64,000 nucleotides of DNA from Butyrivibrio sp. (GCF_017433805.1 NZ_JAFRGN010000007.1:1-64000); one strand, 5' to 3'. Positions 15,581 through 25,241 are shown, numbered from the stretch's first letter. The notes: generated by a model not told the origin, from the sequence alone. A program made the numbers and translations.

Positions 15581-18043
15581 TTAGTTCACGTCTATCCTCG
15601 CAATGAGTATCTGATCTTTTTCAAGCGTCATAGATAATTCAGGTTCTTCAGATATAATATTTCCAGTTTCATCTGCCCAACCAATGAATCTATATCCACT
15701 TACCGGCTCACATTTTAGAGTTATCGGATAATCCGAATAATATTTCCACGTCAAACCATGTTCAACATTCGAAATAGTATTTAGTGAAACGCTGCAATGC
15801 TCCGGGTCTGAAATATATAAAGTCAACTCATGAAGATCCCCATTCAATTGAAGCTCAGTCTTCAAGTATTCTACTATATATTGATATCGTTCTCTAAAAA
15901 AATCATCTATAACCTGAACATCTGTATCAAACATAGTTTCATCATATACACCATCATACATTTCATTTATAGAATAATCAGGGGCCTTATACTGTCCTCT
16001 AAATCTATTCTGAGAAGCAATTACCCCGTATTTATACTTATTTGCCATTTCTGTTATAATCTCAGACACCTTCTCATACCTGAAATTATTATTGGCCAAA
16101 TCCATAAACGTCGTAACAAATCTCTGTTTAAATCCATCATTCTGTATGAGTGCTCCAAAAAACGGATCTCCATACTCACCTAAAGGTGTTACTGACCAGT
16201 GTCCGTCTATAAAGGAATTGGTATGAGCCTGAGATAGATTTACAACCATTCCCGCCGAATCATCAGTATCATAAATCAAATATCTCCATTTGCAATCTCC
16301 ATATTCACCTTTTTCTGGAACAATCGTCCGCCAATATGAATAGTTATTACCTATAGAATCACAATTAGCAACGTATATTTCAAATGCCATATAATCAATA
16401 TAACTTTGAATATCAATATGACTTTCTATGTATTTATAATTGTCATCATTTTTTAAATCATTTTTTTGTGCATACTCCTGCAATTCAGAATATGAGTCTA
16501 TAGCATCCCCTATAATATTAGATGTGCCATTTTTTATAATAGCTATGTTATTGTAATCAACATCATAATTCTCGGCCACATAACTGCTTCCAATATTCTC
16601 CTGGAGATTATATAATCCCCAATACTCGCCATTAATAAATACCACACAAGGCATTCCCTTCTGCGTACCTATTAGCCTATCCTCAACCAATCTCTGATTA
16701 AGTACATCTCTCATCTTGGTATAATAGGTATCTCTATATCCTCCAGACCTCAGCATCAATTTATTATATGACCTGCCAAAGAAATCATATAGAAATGAAT
16801 CATTCCCATCATATTCTTCTCTAGCATATAGATTAAAACTCTTTTGATTAAAAGCTGTAGACCAGCCTCCATGAATACGTATACCGATCTTCTGCCCAAA
16901 AACATATTCATGATTGCTATCAAAGTATTCTATATTTGCTAACCTTTCCCATCCTCTATCTTCCTGCGAATAATTCATATGCGCATTAAGTACCATAAAC
17001 GGCAACTCAGAAACATCATATTTTTCTGCATATGTATCGTATACACTACCTTTTACATAGATTCCATTATCATGATCAAAAAGCGCAGCTGGATCTACTG
17101 TAATTTCCATTACAGGCAACTCTCTATATGCCAATTTATCACTAAGACCGACAAAATATGTATGTGATATCGTTTGACTTCTCACACCATTTTTAATCAC
17201 AACAGCTTTGACTACTGTGCCTTTATCTACCGGAGTCTCAGGAAGATAATCATTATTTATTGATATCTGTCCTATACTAGCGTAAATATCTTTCTCTTCG
17301 GATCTATTTTTAATTAGAATACTACCTGTATACTCTTCTGAATTTTCATCTGGTTCGCTACCATCAGTCGTATAGTAAATTTTTCCAGATTTACATTTCA
17401 ATTCTAGATAAAAAGGATCTTCGTACCATCCGCTTACAACAGAGAAACTAGGGTTAATAGAAGAATCTATTCTATATTCTTCATAAGATTCCAGTACTTG
17501 ATATGGAGACGGATTCATAACGCTAAATTTTTCATAATCGTCCTTTAAACATGCATATACTTTCCCATCAGGAATATGTTGCGGAATTCCTACATAATCT
17601 ACCACTTCATTATTTTTGGACAAAATAACTTTTTCTCCGCCACTTAATGCAAAAAAAGTCTGATATATATCACGGCTAACATAACTCTCTCGACAAGTTT
17701 CATCATCCCCGCTTGAAGCACTCCATACTATTATGGTTTCTCCTGGTCTTATAGAAGTATTATTTAACTCGCATTTCCGAATATTGCTAGCATCATCGGA
17801 TAAATAATATCCACTTAAGTCCATTTCTTCACTCGAGCTATTATACAGCTCTATGTAGTCTGCTCCATATCTTCCACAATCATCATGTGCATTAACATCA
17901 TTTTTTATACATACCTCTGTTATATGTATACAGTCATCAGCCTTCTTAGGTATTCTTGCACCAAAGGTTGCAACCACAAACCAAAAGATGGTGAATATCA
18001 TAATAACAATGTACAATGAAGTCTTATGAAAATCCTTCTTCAT
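15581..18043 (-). CDS. CotH-like kinase protein with lamin-tail and chitobiase-like domains
   Basis: An exported 820-residue protein: membrane anchor at about 9-29; lamin-tail domain about 38-150 (HITEVCIKNDV, YIELYNSSSEEMDLSGYYLS); chitobiase-like beta domain about 200-290 (GKIYYTTDGSEPDENS); CotH domain about 320-720 (IGIRIHGGWSTAFNQKSFNL, LMLRSGGYRD, WRYLIYDTDDSAG); and a C-terminal beta repeat ending the protein (YRFIGWADETG). CotH proteins of spores are atypical protein kinases; these anaerobe relatives are extracellular and poorly understood. Its ATG directly follows the stop of the DUF4956 gene, so it is co-translated in the VTC-DUF4956-CotH set. Confidence 0.88.
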   Translation of the reverse strand: MKKDFHKTSLYIVIMIFTIFWFVVATFGARIPKKADDCIHITEVCIKNDVNAHDDCGRYGADYIELYNSSSEEMDLSGYYLSDDASNIRKCELNNTSIRPGETIIVWSASSGDDETCRESYVSRDIYQTFFALSGGEKVILSKNNEVVDYVGIPQHIPDGKVYACLKDDYEKFSVMNPSPYQVLESYEEYRIDSSINPSFSVVSGWYEDPFYLELKCKSGKIYYTTDGSEPDENSEEYTGSILIKNRSEEKDIYASIGQISINNDYLPETPVDKGTVVKAVVIKNGVRSQTISHTYFVGLSDKLAYRELPVMEITVDPAALFDHDNGIYVKGSVYDTYAEKYDVSELPFMVLNAHMNYSQEDRGWERLANIEYFDSNHEYVFGQKIGIRIHGGWSTAFNQKSFNLYAREEYDGNDSFLYDFFGRSYNKLMLRSGGYRDTYYTKMRDVLNQRLVEDRLIGTQKGMPCVVFINGEYWGLYNLQENIGSSYVAENYDVDYNNIAIIKNGTSNIIGDAIDSYSELQEYAQKNDLKNDDNYKYIESHIDIQSYIDYMAFEIYVANCDSIGNNYSYWRTIVPEKGEYGDCKWRYLIYDTDDSAGMVVNLSQAHTNSFIDGHWSVTPLGEYGDPFFGALIQNDGFKQRFVTTFMDLANNNFRYEKVSEIITEMANKYKYGVIASQNRFRGQYKAPDYSINEMYDGVYDETMFDTDVQVIDDFFRERYQYIVEYLKTELQLNGDLHELTLYISDPEHCSVSLNTISNVEHGLTWKYYSDYPITLKCEPVSGYRFIGWADETGNIISEEPELSMTLEKDQILIARIDVN

Positions 18044-18721
18044 TTAAAAAGTCACCTCTCCATCATGTGACAGCAACGAAACGGTTGAAACTCCAGAAAT
18101 AGAATTCAAAGCATTTACAAGTGATTTTCCATCATTTGTTCTTAATTCATAAATAAGATTCATATTCCCGTCATTAACTCGCCTTGTCTTCTCTTCAAAT
18201 ATCTTAGTATTGCTTCGTATAGCATTCTGAATACTGTCGTCAACTTCGATAGAATCTGTAGCGTTAATAACAAGAATCTTTGGAGCCTTCGCAACTGGAA
18301 TCTTATTGAGCGCTACAACGAGTACAGTAACAAGAATTGACAGCGCTATCGCTATCTCTACTAGTCCAGCTCCACAAATAATACCTACACTTATGGACCA
18401 GAATAAAAATACCAGGTCCATTGGGTCTTTAATAGCCGTCCTGAATCTAACAATAGACAACGCACCAACCATACCAAGTGAAATAACTACACTAGACTGG
18501 ATTGCCAAAATTATAGCAGAAGTAATAATAGCCATGGCTACCAAAGAAATATTGAAATTCTTAGAGTAAAACGTTTTTCTAGTCAAAACCCTATAGCAAA
18601 AGAATATATATATTCCCAATAGACCTGTAAAAAGAAGAACTATAATAATCTGAGCAGTTGTAAGCTGCGTTCCGGAATATCCTTCCAAAAAAGATTTCTT
18701 AAAAATATCTGAAAAAGTCAT
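18044..18721 (-). CDS. DUF4956 family membrane protein
   Basis: 225 residues with three to four membrane helices (about 22-42, 55-80, 95-140) and a soluble C-terminal domain (150-225). The central SLGMVGALSIVRFRTAIKDP is the family signature. It is genetically tied to VTC-type polyphosphate polymerase domains and CotH proteins, as seen here with 2 bases to the upstream VTC-like gene and none to the CotH gene. A role as membrane partner of the VTC-like protein is an inference from this association. No enzymatic activity is known. Confidence 0.9.
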   Translation of the reverse strand: MTFSDIFKKSFLEGYSGTQLTTAQIIIVLLFTGLLGIYIFFCYRVLTRKTFYSKNFNISLVAMAIITSAIILAIQSSVVISLGMVGALSIVRFRTAIKDPMDLVFLFWSISVGIICGAGLVEIAIALSILVTVLVVALNKIPVAKAPKILVINATDSIEVDDSIQNAIRSNTKIFEEKTRRVNDGNMNLIYELRTNDGKSLVNALNSISGVSTVSLLSHDGEVTF

Positions 18722-18723
18722 TG

Positions 18724-19419
18724 TTATACCATTCCTTCCATTTTTCTACATAAATAATATTTTGAAAAAGTCTGCTGTCGCATGTTTTTAAGCTGCACAG
18801 CCTTAAATATCTCATCTGGCAAAAATTCGTCATATTTTACTTCAAGTAATTGTTTCTTGCCTTCCTGAAGCGGTCTCAAACTTAGCTCTTTACTAAAAAA
18901 GTTATTGTAATCCTTTGAGGAAGAAATATTACAATCCATTGTTATTCGAACATTGCCTTCTTTGCATACAAATGGATATCTTACATACTGAACTATAACA
19001 GCTGGTTCAATAAGTCTAGTACTTCTAATAAGCTTAAATCGATTAAATACTTTTCTATCATCAAAATCTAATAACAATTTCCCAGCTATTATATCTTCGA
19101 ACTCCTTTTTAGTTATCTCATCACTCTTCTTATTAATCTTTCCACGCTCTTTTCTTTTACACTCAAGAAGAATTCGACTATCATCATTATTATAAATTCG
19201 AATCCTCCACTTTTCTCTCGGGTCCACACCTGATTCATTGCCATAATATGAGCTGTTGTAATAATCATCAAAGTACAAACTTCTTATTACGTAATATCCT
19301 CCATTAGCATGCTTATCCGGATCAGCCACTGTAGAAACTCGAATCCTAATCTGCTCTAATTCCGCTTCAGAACAGATATATTTAATCTCATGCCGATAAA
19401 CTTCAATATTCCCTTCCAT
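18724..19419 (-). CDS. VTC domain protein (polyphosphate polymerase-like)
   Basis: 231 residues with the tunnel fold of VTC/CYTH proteins: RHEIKYICSEAELEQIRIRV at the N terminus, IRSLYFDDYYNSSYY, then the basic strands KWRIRIYN and LLECKRKERGKINKKS, and LLEVKYDEFLPDEI at the end. The lysines and arginines on these strands bind triphosphate in characterised VTC domains; the eukaryotic enzyme makes polyphosphate from ATP. Whether bacterial copies do so is not settled. It is the first gene of the VTC-DUF4956-CotH set embedded in the glycan locus. Confidence 0.88.
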   Translation of the reverse strand: MEGNIEVYRHEIKYICSEAELEQIRIRVSTVADPDKHANGGYYVIRSLYFDDYYNSSYYGNESGVDPREKWRIRIYNNDDSRILLECKRKERGKINKKSDEITKKEFEDIIAGKLLLDFDDRKVFNRFKLIRSTRLIEPAVIVQYVRYPFVCKEGNVRITMDCNISSSKDYNNFFSKELSLRPLQEGKKQLLEVKYDEFLPDEIFKAVQLKNMRQQTFSKYYLCRKMEGMV

Positions 19420-19444
19420 CCACTTATGTCTCTTCTTTCTGTGA

Positions 19445-20989
19445 CTAGAAATTCACCACCAATGTATCATTAATCACCTTGATAGAACCGTCGTCAGGAT
19501 AGTGTGGCATTTCTTTTACTTCATCCATTTCCGCAAACTCATTAGCATCAACTCTTTCCGGTGCAAATCCACACCACTGCCACATGAACGATTTCCAAGA
19601 ATAACAATTTACATATCCATATACATCGTAATATGGTTCAAGAACAATATCCGCCAAATGCCTATTGTCTCCTGTATTCAACATTGCATCCTGTATCTGA
19701 CCTTCATTTACATATGCAACTGGCATATTTTCCCTATAGCCATCAGTTTCCTTGATCTGTGTTATCAATGTATTAAAATAAGAAATCGTTTCAGATTGTA
19801 CATAAGTTGCTTTTAGATAACATCTGTTATCCACACGACTAAACATCAATACAAGTAGCACAGTTACAATCGCCGTTGCCCATGACAATCCTTTTCCTAT
19901 ATATTTATTATCTATTTTTGAATGTTCTACAAGCCAAATAAAAAAAATAAATGGAAACAACGCACCATAAACCATCAGTGAATACACCTGAGATTTATCT
20001 ACCATAACAAAAATAAGATTTGTGCTGAGGGGTAAAAGAATCAACAATATACAGCATATACAAGCTCTGATTTTACTTTTCTTGAACACATTTATAAGCA
20101 TGTCGATGCCCAACACAAAACCTACAGCTAATACAAGTCTATATATATTAACTATATTTCCCAAATACATATAAAAACCTGCACCCTCTGTTGGTGTGAA
20201 AAATTCATTATATGCAAATAATACTCTGTTCAAATACTCACCTATAGGTAGATTTCCCATAGACGAAATCCCCCTGTAAGAAGTCAGCACTTCGCCTGTG
20301 ATAATCAGTGAAATCTTCATTACAATAAAATATAACGCCATAAACAAAACGCATCCCAAAGCCGTTTTACCAAGCTTTTTCCACACGTTTAATAGATTAT
20401 CATCAGTAACTATTTGTCCCAATAAATAAATCAACATTATTGTTGTTATCACAGGCAGATAGGCTTGATACATACCAATAGACGCGCAAATAAGTAATAA
20501 CCCGATAATAAAATGAATCCGCTTATCTTTTCTTACAAGAAAAAAAGCCCCTAATGCCCCTATAAAAAGAGAAAACATATAATGTGGAGCAACGTACATA
20601 TATGCAAACGTACAAGTTACAACTGGAAACGAAACCATCAGACTTGCTACTACCGTGCACAGAAACAAATCCTTAATTTCAAGCATTTCAACAATAACGC
20701 AAGTCGTAGCTGCTATAAAAAACATGGCCATCGCCCCATTAAAGGTCGGCATACTATATCGTTCAGCACCAAAAAGCCAAAATTCCAGTTTGCCTACCAG
20801 CGCAAGCATCCATCTTCCAAGATGATATGAATTCTTAAAACCATCATATGTTACCGGATCATCAAGAACAGAATACTTGTTAAAAAGCCCCATCCCTTGC
20901 GCCAATAATCCACAAAGAAAAGTACTCAAAAACACTACTTTATATCTAGTATCTATTTTTCGAACTAACTCACGAAAATCAATATTCAT
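19445..20989 (-). CDS. Glucosyltransferase II-like membrane protein (GtrII-like)
   Basis: 514 residues with about 10-11 membrane helices and a C-terminal soluble tail (about 410-514). The N-terminal region after the first helix, SYHLGRWMLALVGKLEFWLF, fits the Glucos_trans_II family related to GtrII-type enzymes, which add glucose from polyprenyl-phosphate-glucose to surface glycans outside the membrane. AGAGG precedes the ATG by 7 bases. The acidic residues D42-D43 in the first loop (SVLDDPVTYD) are candidate catalytic residues. The GT2-GtrA protein at 4668 could supply its donor, which is an inference. Confidence 0.78.
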   Translation of the reverse strand: MNIDFRELVRKIDTRYKVVFLSTFLCGLLAQGMGLFNKYSVLDDPVTYDGFKNSYHLGRWMLALVGKLEFWLFGAERYSMPTFNGAMAMFFIAATTCVIVEMLEIKDLFLCTVVASLMVSFPVVTCTFAYMYVAPHYMFSLFIGALGAFFLVRKDKRIHFIIGLLLICASIGMYQAYLPVITTIMLIYLLGQIVTDDNLLNVWKKLGKTALGCVLFMALYFIVMKISLIITGEVLTSYRGISSMGNLPIGEYLNRVLFAYNEFFTPTEGAGFYMYLGNIVNIYRLVLAVGFVLGIDMLINVFKKSKIRACICCILLILLPLSTNLIFVMVDKSQVYSLMVYGALFPFIFFIWLVEHSKIDNKYIGKGLSWATAIVTVLLVLMFSRVDNRCYLKATYVQSETISYFNTLITQIKETDGYRENMPVAYVNEGQIQDAMLNTGDNRHLADIVLEPYYDVYGYVNCYSWKSFMWQWCGFAPERVDANEFAEMDEVKEMPHYPDDGSIKVINDTLVVNF

Positions 20990-21001
20990 AAAAACCTCTT
21001 G

Positions 21002-21088
21002 CTATTCAACTACTGTGGTACGAATAAGACCATCCTCATTCTCGACCTTGTATAATTTTCCAGGAGCTATCACAGTGTCTGATTCAAA
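21002..21088 (-). pseudogene. Displaced C-terminal coding tail of the GT-C-like gene
   Basis: After the A run at 21086-21088 (T run on the coding strand), a frame one base off reads FESDTVIAPGKLYKVENEDG and on to TTVVE before TAG at 21002-21004. It is free of stops for 28 codons, fills the otherwise unexplained 80-bp gap, and resembles the tail of the paralog at 29763 (SLFADEIIDGRIYGVGYNDQ). Adding one T on the coding strand would join it to the upstream gene. It is either a true mutation, phase variation in a short run or a sequencing error. Confidence 0.7.
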
Positions 21089-22902
21089 TGCATCTTATAT
21101 AAATCTATAAAACTATCATCGTACGAGAACAAATAAATATACTCATGATTTGTTATTTCATCAACAAATTCATTTAAGGACATGTTCTTACTCCATACAT
21201 CACCATCATACAACTGTGTTCCGTAAACGTTGCAAGTAAACTGTATTTCTGGACAGTAGAACGATAATCTGCCTGCCTCCATATCTGCTACTGAAGTTAC
21301 AAACAAAAGATCTGCCCCAGTTGGCAATGAATCATTCAGATAGTCAATATGCCCCTCATTCCATATTTCGTCACCAGCAAGTACTCCCGGCAATAACTGA
21401 TTAGCGCCAAAGAGCACTACTATGTTCTCTACAAGCATGGCTGCAACAAGAGCTGGAATGAATCTGGCTCTGGAAACAGTAAAGCGAATAATAACCATAG
21501 CCACAATTAATAGAGTAGCCAGCACAAACGTTGACATGTATCTACTATAGCTTGCCAACCCAGTTGCCTCATATTCTGAGAACATTACCATATACATAAC
21601 GTACATTACTATTGCATAATATACGCCTACCAGTAATATCCATAGTGAAATAAGCTTGAGTTTACTCTTATTTTCTCTGTCATCTTGTAGAAGCATTAGA
21701 AGAAAAACTATTGCTGATGCTCCTAATATAATCCATATATAAGACAACTTTCCTATAATTCCATCTGTAGCAAGAGCTCTTAAATATTCTCGGTCTACAA
21801 CTGCCTGATAAGCAATATTACCATTATGTGTAATAACATCAACTATTTTCTTCAAACTGATAGAACTATACCCCTGAACAGCACTCCCGCCTATATTATA
21901 CTTATCTAAATAGAACCCATATAATCCATAAGGAACGATAGACAGCACAACAGCTATTATTGTTCCAAGCCAAATTTTAATTCTAGAAATAGCTTTAGAA
22001 GAATACTTATGGTGATAAATTGTATATAAAAGGAAGAGGACAGGAACAAATGCAACCGCAGTAAGCTTACACATTATCATATTGCAAAGAGACAATCCAA
22101 ACACAAAAAGACTATAATTAGAAAACTCCTCTGAAGCAACAATCCATACGCAGTAGAATACAAATACACCAAGGATAAGATCCTGGTAAATTGTATGATA
22201 GAAAGGCACTTTAGAAAACAATGGTATGCCAAAAACAATAACTAAATTAACTATAAGTTTTACAATCTTATCCCATGAATTCCTATACTTTTTTTCTTCA
22301 ATCCTACAAGCAACAGGCATAATCATAGCAGCTTGAAGCATTTGTATTCCTCTATACGAATTAGCCTCACTAAACTTTAATGACAAAGTACACCATAGTG
22401 CTTCAAAAAGAGATACTCCAGGCACATAGTCTTTGTGTTCAAACCTATGTTCAGAAATGCAAAATAAGGCATCATTCTGATAAGATTCTCTTACAAACCA
22501 TCCCCAATGGGAAAATTCATCCCACATATTGTAATGTTTGCCAACATTCAAAATAAAAATAACGCCGTACATAATAATAAACATTATGACAGCCCACTCT
22601 ATAGTACCTTTTTCATTCAAATATACTTTTTTTATAGCATCAAATGACTTCTCTCTAACCAATTTAGCATAAATCGTCATGGAAGAACATATAACGCCAA
22701 GCATTATTCCAACAGATAATTTTTCTACTACTATCCCAGAAACTATCATCAATATAATCTGGATAAAAAAAGCTGGTGCCAGAGAGTCAATAAACTTCCT
22801 CTTGAAAGCCATGCTATAAGCCGTTCCAACTAAAATACAGTATAAAAAAGGCAATAATATTTTTATTACAAACATAACCTCAATTCCAGTCTCCCTCAAC
22901 AT
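21070..22902 (-). CDS. GT-C-like membrane protein with a frameshifted C terminus
   Basis: About 610 residues with many membrane helices. The first large loop has HYNMWDEFSHWGWFVRES, an acidic motif seen in GT-C enzymes, and KDYVPGVSLFEALW follows. The start is ATG 22902, 8 bases after TTAGGAG, overlapping the GT8 gene by 23 bases; longer versions are artefacts. The frame ends at 21070 (LNQTL), but 28 plausible residues continue in another frame to a TAG at 21002 (SDTVIAPGKLYKVENEDG...). The paralog at 29763 has a matching tail, so one base is probably missing in the A tract at 21086-21088. Confidence 0.75.
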   Translation of the reverse strand: MLRETGIEVMFVIKILLPFLYCILVGTAYSMAFKRKFIDSLAPAFFIQIILMIVSGIVVEKLSVGIMLGVICSSMTIYAKLVREKSFDAIKKVYLNEKGTIEWAVIMFIIMYGVIFILNVGKHYNMWDEFSHWGWFVRESYQNDALFCISEHRFEHKDYVPGVSLFEALWCTLSLKFSEANSYRGIQMLQAAMIMPVACRIEEKKYRNSWDKIVKLIVNLVIVFGIPLFSKVPFYHTIYQDLILGVFVFYCVWIVASEEFSNYSLFVFGLSLCNMIMCKLTAVAFVPVLFLLYTIYHHKYSSKAISRIKIWLGTIIAVVLSIVPYGLYGFYLDKYNIGGSAVQGYSSISLKKIVDVITHNGNIAYQAVVDREYLRALATDGIIGKLSYIWIILGASAIVFLLMLLQDDRENKSKLKLISLWILLVGVYYAIVMYVMYMVMFSEYEATGLASYSRYMSTFVLATLLIVAMVIIRFTVSRARFIPALVAAMLVENIVVLFGANQLLPGVLAGDEIWNEGHIDYLNDSLPTGADLLFVTSVADMEAGRLSFYCPEIQFTCNVYGTQLYDGDVWSKNMSLNEFVDEITNHEYIYLFSYDDSFIDLYKMHLNQTL

Positions 22903-23836
22903 AAGGTACGCTCCTAAACACGCCAAGGCTCTCACGTACCCAATCCTTAAATACATAGTAAATACCTTTGATTCCAGACTTCTCAACCTGTTCCCCAAGG
23001 TAATCCCAGTAACTCTTTCTCTTAAGTGGCATATCCTTGCATGGCGACTTCTTGTAATACTCAAGCCATACATCGTCATAGAGGAAGCATGAATACTTCC
23101 ATGGCTTGGCTGCTCCATCAAAGTGGATTACAACCGCATCCTCAACAACCTCTTTATGACTCTTGTAGTCAGTTCCATAGAAAGCGTTAAGATCAGCAAG
23201 CTTGTAATACATCCTCTCATACACAAGCTTTCTGATAGGAAGATCAAACTTGATTGGCATCTTCTTAAAGCCATCTTTTAGGTACTCATTGAATGTAGTA
23301 TTGTCCATAGACTTACGATTACCAAGACTTACTCTGTAATCAATAAGCTTCTGAGGAATATCATCCTCTATCATCTTCTTGGAATCATATACATATGCTC
23401 CAGTAAGGAACTGGCCCTTACCACGCACGATATCTACTGTATTCTGAGGCCCACCAAGGTAATAGCCTGTTAGATCCTCCATAAAGAACTCTGTAAGATC
23501 CTGCATGATCAGAACATCACCATCAATATACAAGAGCTTGTCATACTCTGTAACAAGCTCTGGAAGATTAAACTTAACAAGAGAAGCCTGCGACACATGA
23601 GATACCTGGCTGATACTTGTATATGCAGACATATCCGCATTTCTAAAGTGAATATCTACATTTTTCTCATTCCTAAAGGCCTCAAGACAGCTAAGATCTG
23701 CATCTGCACAGTCAACACCAATCAGGAAGATATCATAAAATGTATCCTCATTCCTATTCTCAAGCATTGATGTAATAGCCACACTTGTTGGCATTATAAA
23801 ATTCTTATCATAAATAAAACAAACTGGTATTATCAT
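22880..23836 (-). CDS. GT8 family glycosyltransferase
   Basis: A retaining GT-A enzyme of 318 residues in the LgtC/GspA family, which uses UDP-sugars. VCFIYDKNFIMPTSVAITSM is the typical start, the DxD metal site is DGD at 105-107 in LLYIDGDVLI, and the C-terminal HFDGAAKPWKY (about 238-248) carries the third metal ligand histidine and the KPW motif. It is a close paralog of the next gene at 23847 and lies 10 bases from it, so the pair arose by tandem duplication. The sugar is unknown; galactose or glucose donors are usual for the family. Confidence 0.93.
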   Translation of the reverse strand: MIIPVCFIYDKNFIMPTSVAITSMLENRNEDTFYDIFLIGVDCADADLSCLEAFRNEKNVDIHFRNADMSAYTSISQVSHVSQASLVKFNLPELVTEYDKLLYIDGDVLIMQDLTEFFMEDLTGYYLGGPQNTVDIVRGKGQFLTGAYVYDSKKMIEDDIPQKLIDYRVSLGNRKSMDNTTFNEYLKDGFKKMPIKFDLPIRKLVYERMYYKLADLNAFYGTDYKSHKEVVEDAVVIHFDGAAKPWKYSCFLYDDVWLEYYKKSPCKDMPLKRKSYWDYLGEQVEKSGIKGIYYVFKDWVRESLGVFRSVPYVEGDWN

Positions 23837-23846
23837 GAAAAATTAC

Positions 23847-24800
23847 TTACTCCCATTTTTTTAAATTCTTATTATCTTCTCTTCTTTTCTTTCTGTCAGC
23901 TATTATACTAAATGCTCCTGCGATTCCCTGCTCTTTTATTCCTTTGTATAACTTATCAAACCTATAACTCCATATGCCTCTTAATTTAAATTCTACATTC
24001 TTATACGGAGACATCATATAATACTTGTACCATTCCTTAGCCCAGGGTTTAAAAGTATATTTCCAAGGCTTTTCTCCAGATGCATAATGTATAATAATAG
24101 CCTTATCAATAATATCCTGAAGGCTATTATAGTTACTTCCGTAGAGTTCATTTATCTTAATTAAGTCGCCCTCTTGACATTCGACAATTTTGGGTGGGAT
24201 ACAATTATACTTGATATCAACATACTTGTAATTCTTGCCAGTAACAATATTATATGTCTGCTGATCCATAGAGGATCTGTCGCCCAGACTTCGTCTAACT
24301 TCACGCATCTTGATATTAAGTTTCTCATCCCTGATACGCTTGGCATTGAATAACATGATGCCAGCGTTTACATTGCCAGTTGCTTCCGAGATATTACCGA
24401 TTTCTTTAACCCCAGCAGCATAACTATCTCCAAGATCAGTGTTATACAACTCACTAAGATCACCACGAACAATAATATCTCCATCCAAATATAATAATTT
24501 ATCATAATCCGGAACTAATTCACTAACATCAAATTTCAACAAACATGCAATTGATATGTGCGCAAGCTGCTTAATATCTCTATATTCATCAAGAGAGGCA
24601 CGTATCAATTTAACCTCTGTTCCCAGCTCGCTTAGTTCCTTAATCTTACTATAAGATTCATCTGAGCACTCTGCCATTATGATGTAAATCTCATATTCTG
24701 TCTCAGGGGCCTTATTCACTATGAGTGAAGTAATTGCGACACAAGTGGGCATAATGAAGTTGTCATCACTAATTAGTACAACAGGTATTTTTCTATTCAT
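23847..24800 (-). CDS. GT8 family glycosyltransferase, tandem paralog
   Basis: 317 residues with the same design as the neighbour: VVLISDDNFIMPTCVAITSL at the start, DGD at 106-108 in LLYLDGDIIV, and HYASGEKPWKYTFKPWAKEW near the C terminus in which the motif HxxGxxKPW is kept. AGAGG lies 6 bases before the ATG. It stands between a small anchored protein of unknown function and its paralog. Divergence between the pair suggests they add different residues or use different acceptors. Confidence 0.93.
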   Translation of the reverse strand: MNRKIPVVLISDDNFIMPTCVAITSLIVNKAPETEYEIYIIMAECSDESYSKIKELSELGTEVKLIRASLDEYRDIKQLAHISIACLLKFDVSELVPDYDKLLYLDGDIIVRGDLSELYNTDLGDSYAAGVKEIGNISEATGNVNAGIMLFNAKRIRDEKLNIKMREVRRSLGDRSSMDQQTYNIVTGKNYKYVDIKYNCIPPKIVECQEGDLIKINELYGSNYNSLQDIIDKAIIIHYASGEKPWKYTFKPWAKEWYKYYMMSPYKNVEFKLRGIWSYRFDKLYKGIKEQGIAGAFSIIADRKKRREDNKNLKKWE

Positions 24801-24809
24801 ATATATCCT

Positions 24810-25229
24810 CTATCTGTAAAACAAATCCTCAACAGATATGCTCTTCACTCCTAAATCATTCAGCTTGCCTTGAATTAACTCATATTGAGAAATATCGGTT
24901 ACTATTACTACCTCAGATTCAGTACAGTTTCCCATTTCAGTCACAAACTTATACTCAACGCTTGCTTTATCAAGTTTGGATCTAAGCACAGCTGAAATTG
25001 GATTATCACCAAAAATGCAAATTTCTCCATCCAACTTCGTAATAGAGCTGATTATAGATTGTCCACGCTCTTCTGCTACCATCCAATTGCCCATGAACTT
25101 AAAAAGCCTAAGATATTTATCATGCTCCTCTCTCTCTATCTCAAGCTTATAATGAGTAGAGCTATAAGCTTTAATCCCAATTGTCACCGATAAAGCAACC
25201 AGGCTACCTAACACTATATATCCAATCAT
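24810..25229 (-). CDS. Small membrane-anchored protein with a Rossmann-like part
   Basis: I do not recognise this 139-residue protein. It has an N-terminal membrane helix (about 3-21), a short coiled stretch (YKLEIEREEHDKYLRLFKFM), then an alternating strand-helix part: GEICIFGDNPISAVLRSKL and EVVIVTDISQYELIQGKL. GDN after a strand resembles the nucleotide loop of small NeuD- or CoA-binding-like domains, but the glycine pattern is incomplete. AAGGTG lies 8 bases before the ATG, and the gene lies 9-12 bases from both neighbours. A scaffold or regulatory role with the GT8 or ABC partners is possible; no function is claimed. Confidence 0.6.
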   Translation of the reverse strand: MIGYIVLGSLVALSVTIGIKAYSSTHYKLEIEREEHDKYLRLFKFMGNWMVAEERGQSIISSITKLDGEICIFGDNPISAVLRSKLDKASVEYKFVTEMGNCTESEVVIVTDISQYELIQGKLNDLGVKSISVEDLFYR

Positions 25230-25241
25230 TTAGTTTTCACC

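Noticed and set aside
22903..23121. N-terminal extension of the GT-C-like gene inside the GT8 gene
   Set aside because: The extension overlaps coding sequence of the GT8 gene in another frame and its translation is not membrane-like; a good ribosome binding site serves ATG 22902.
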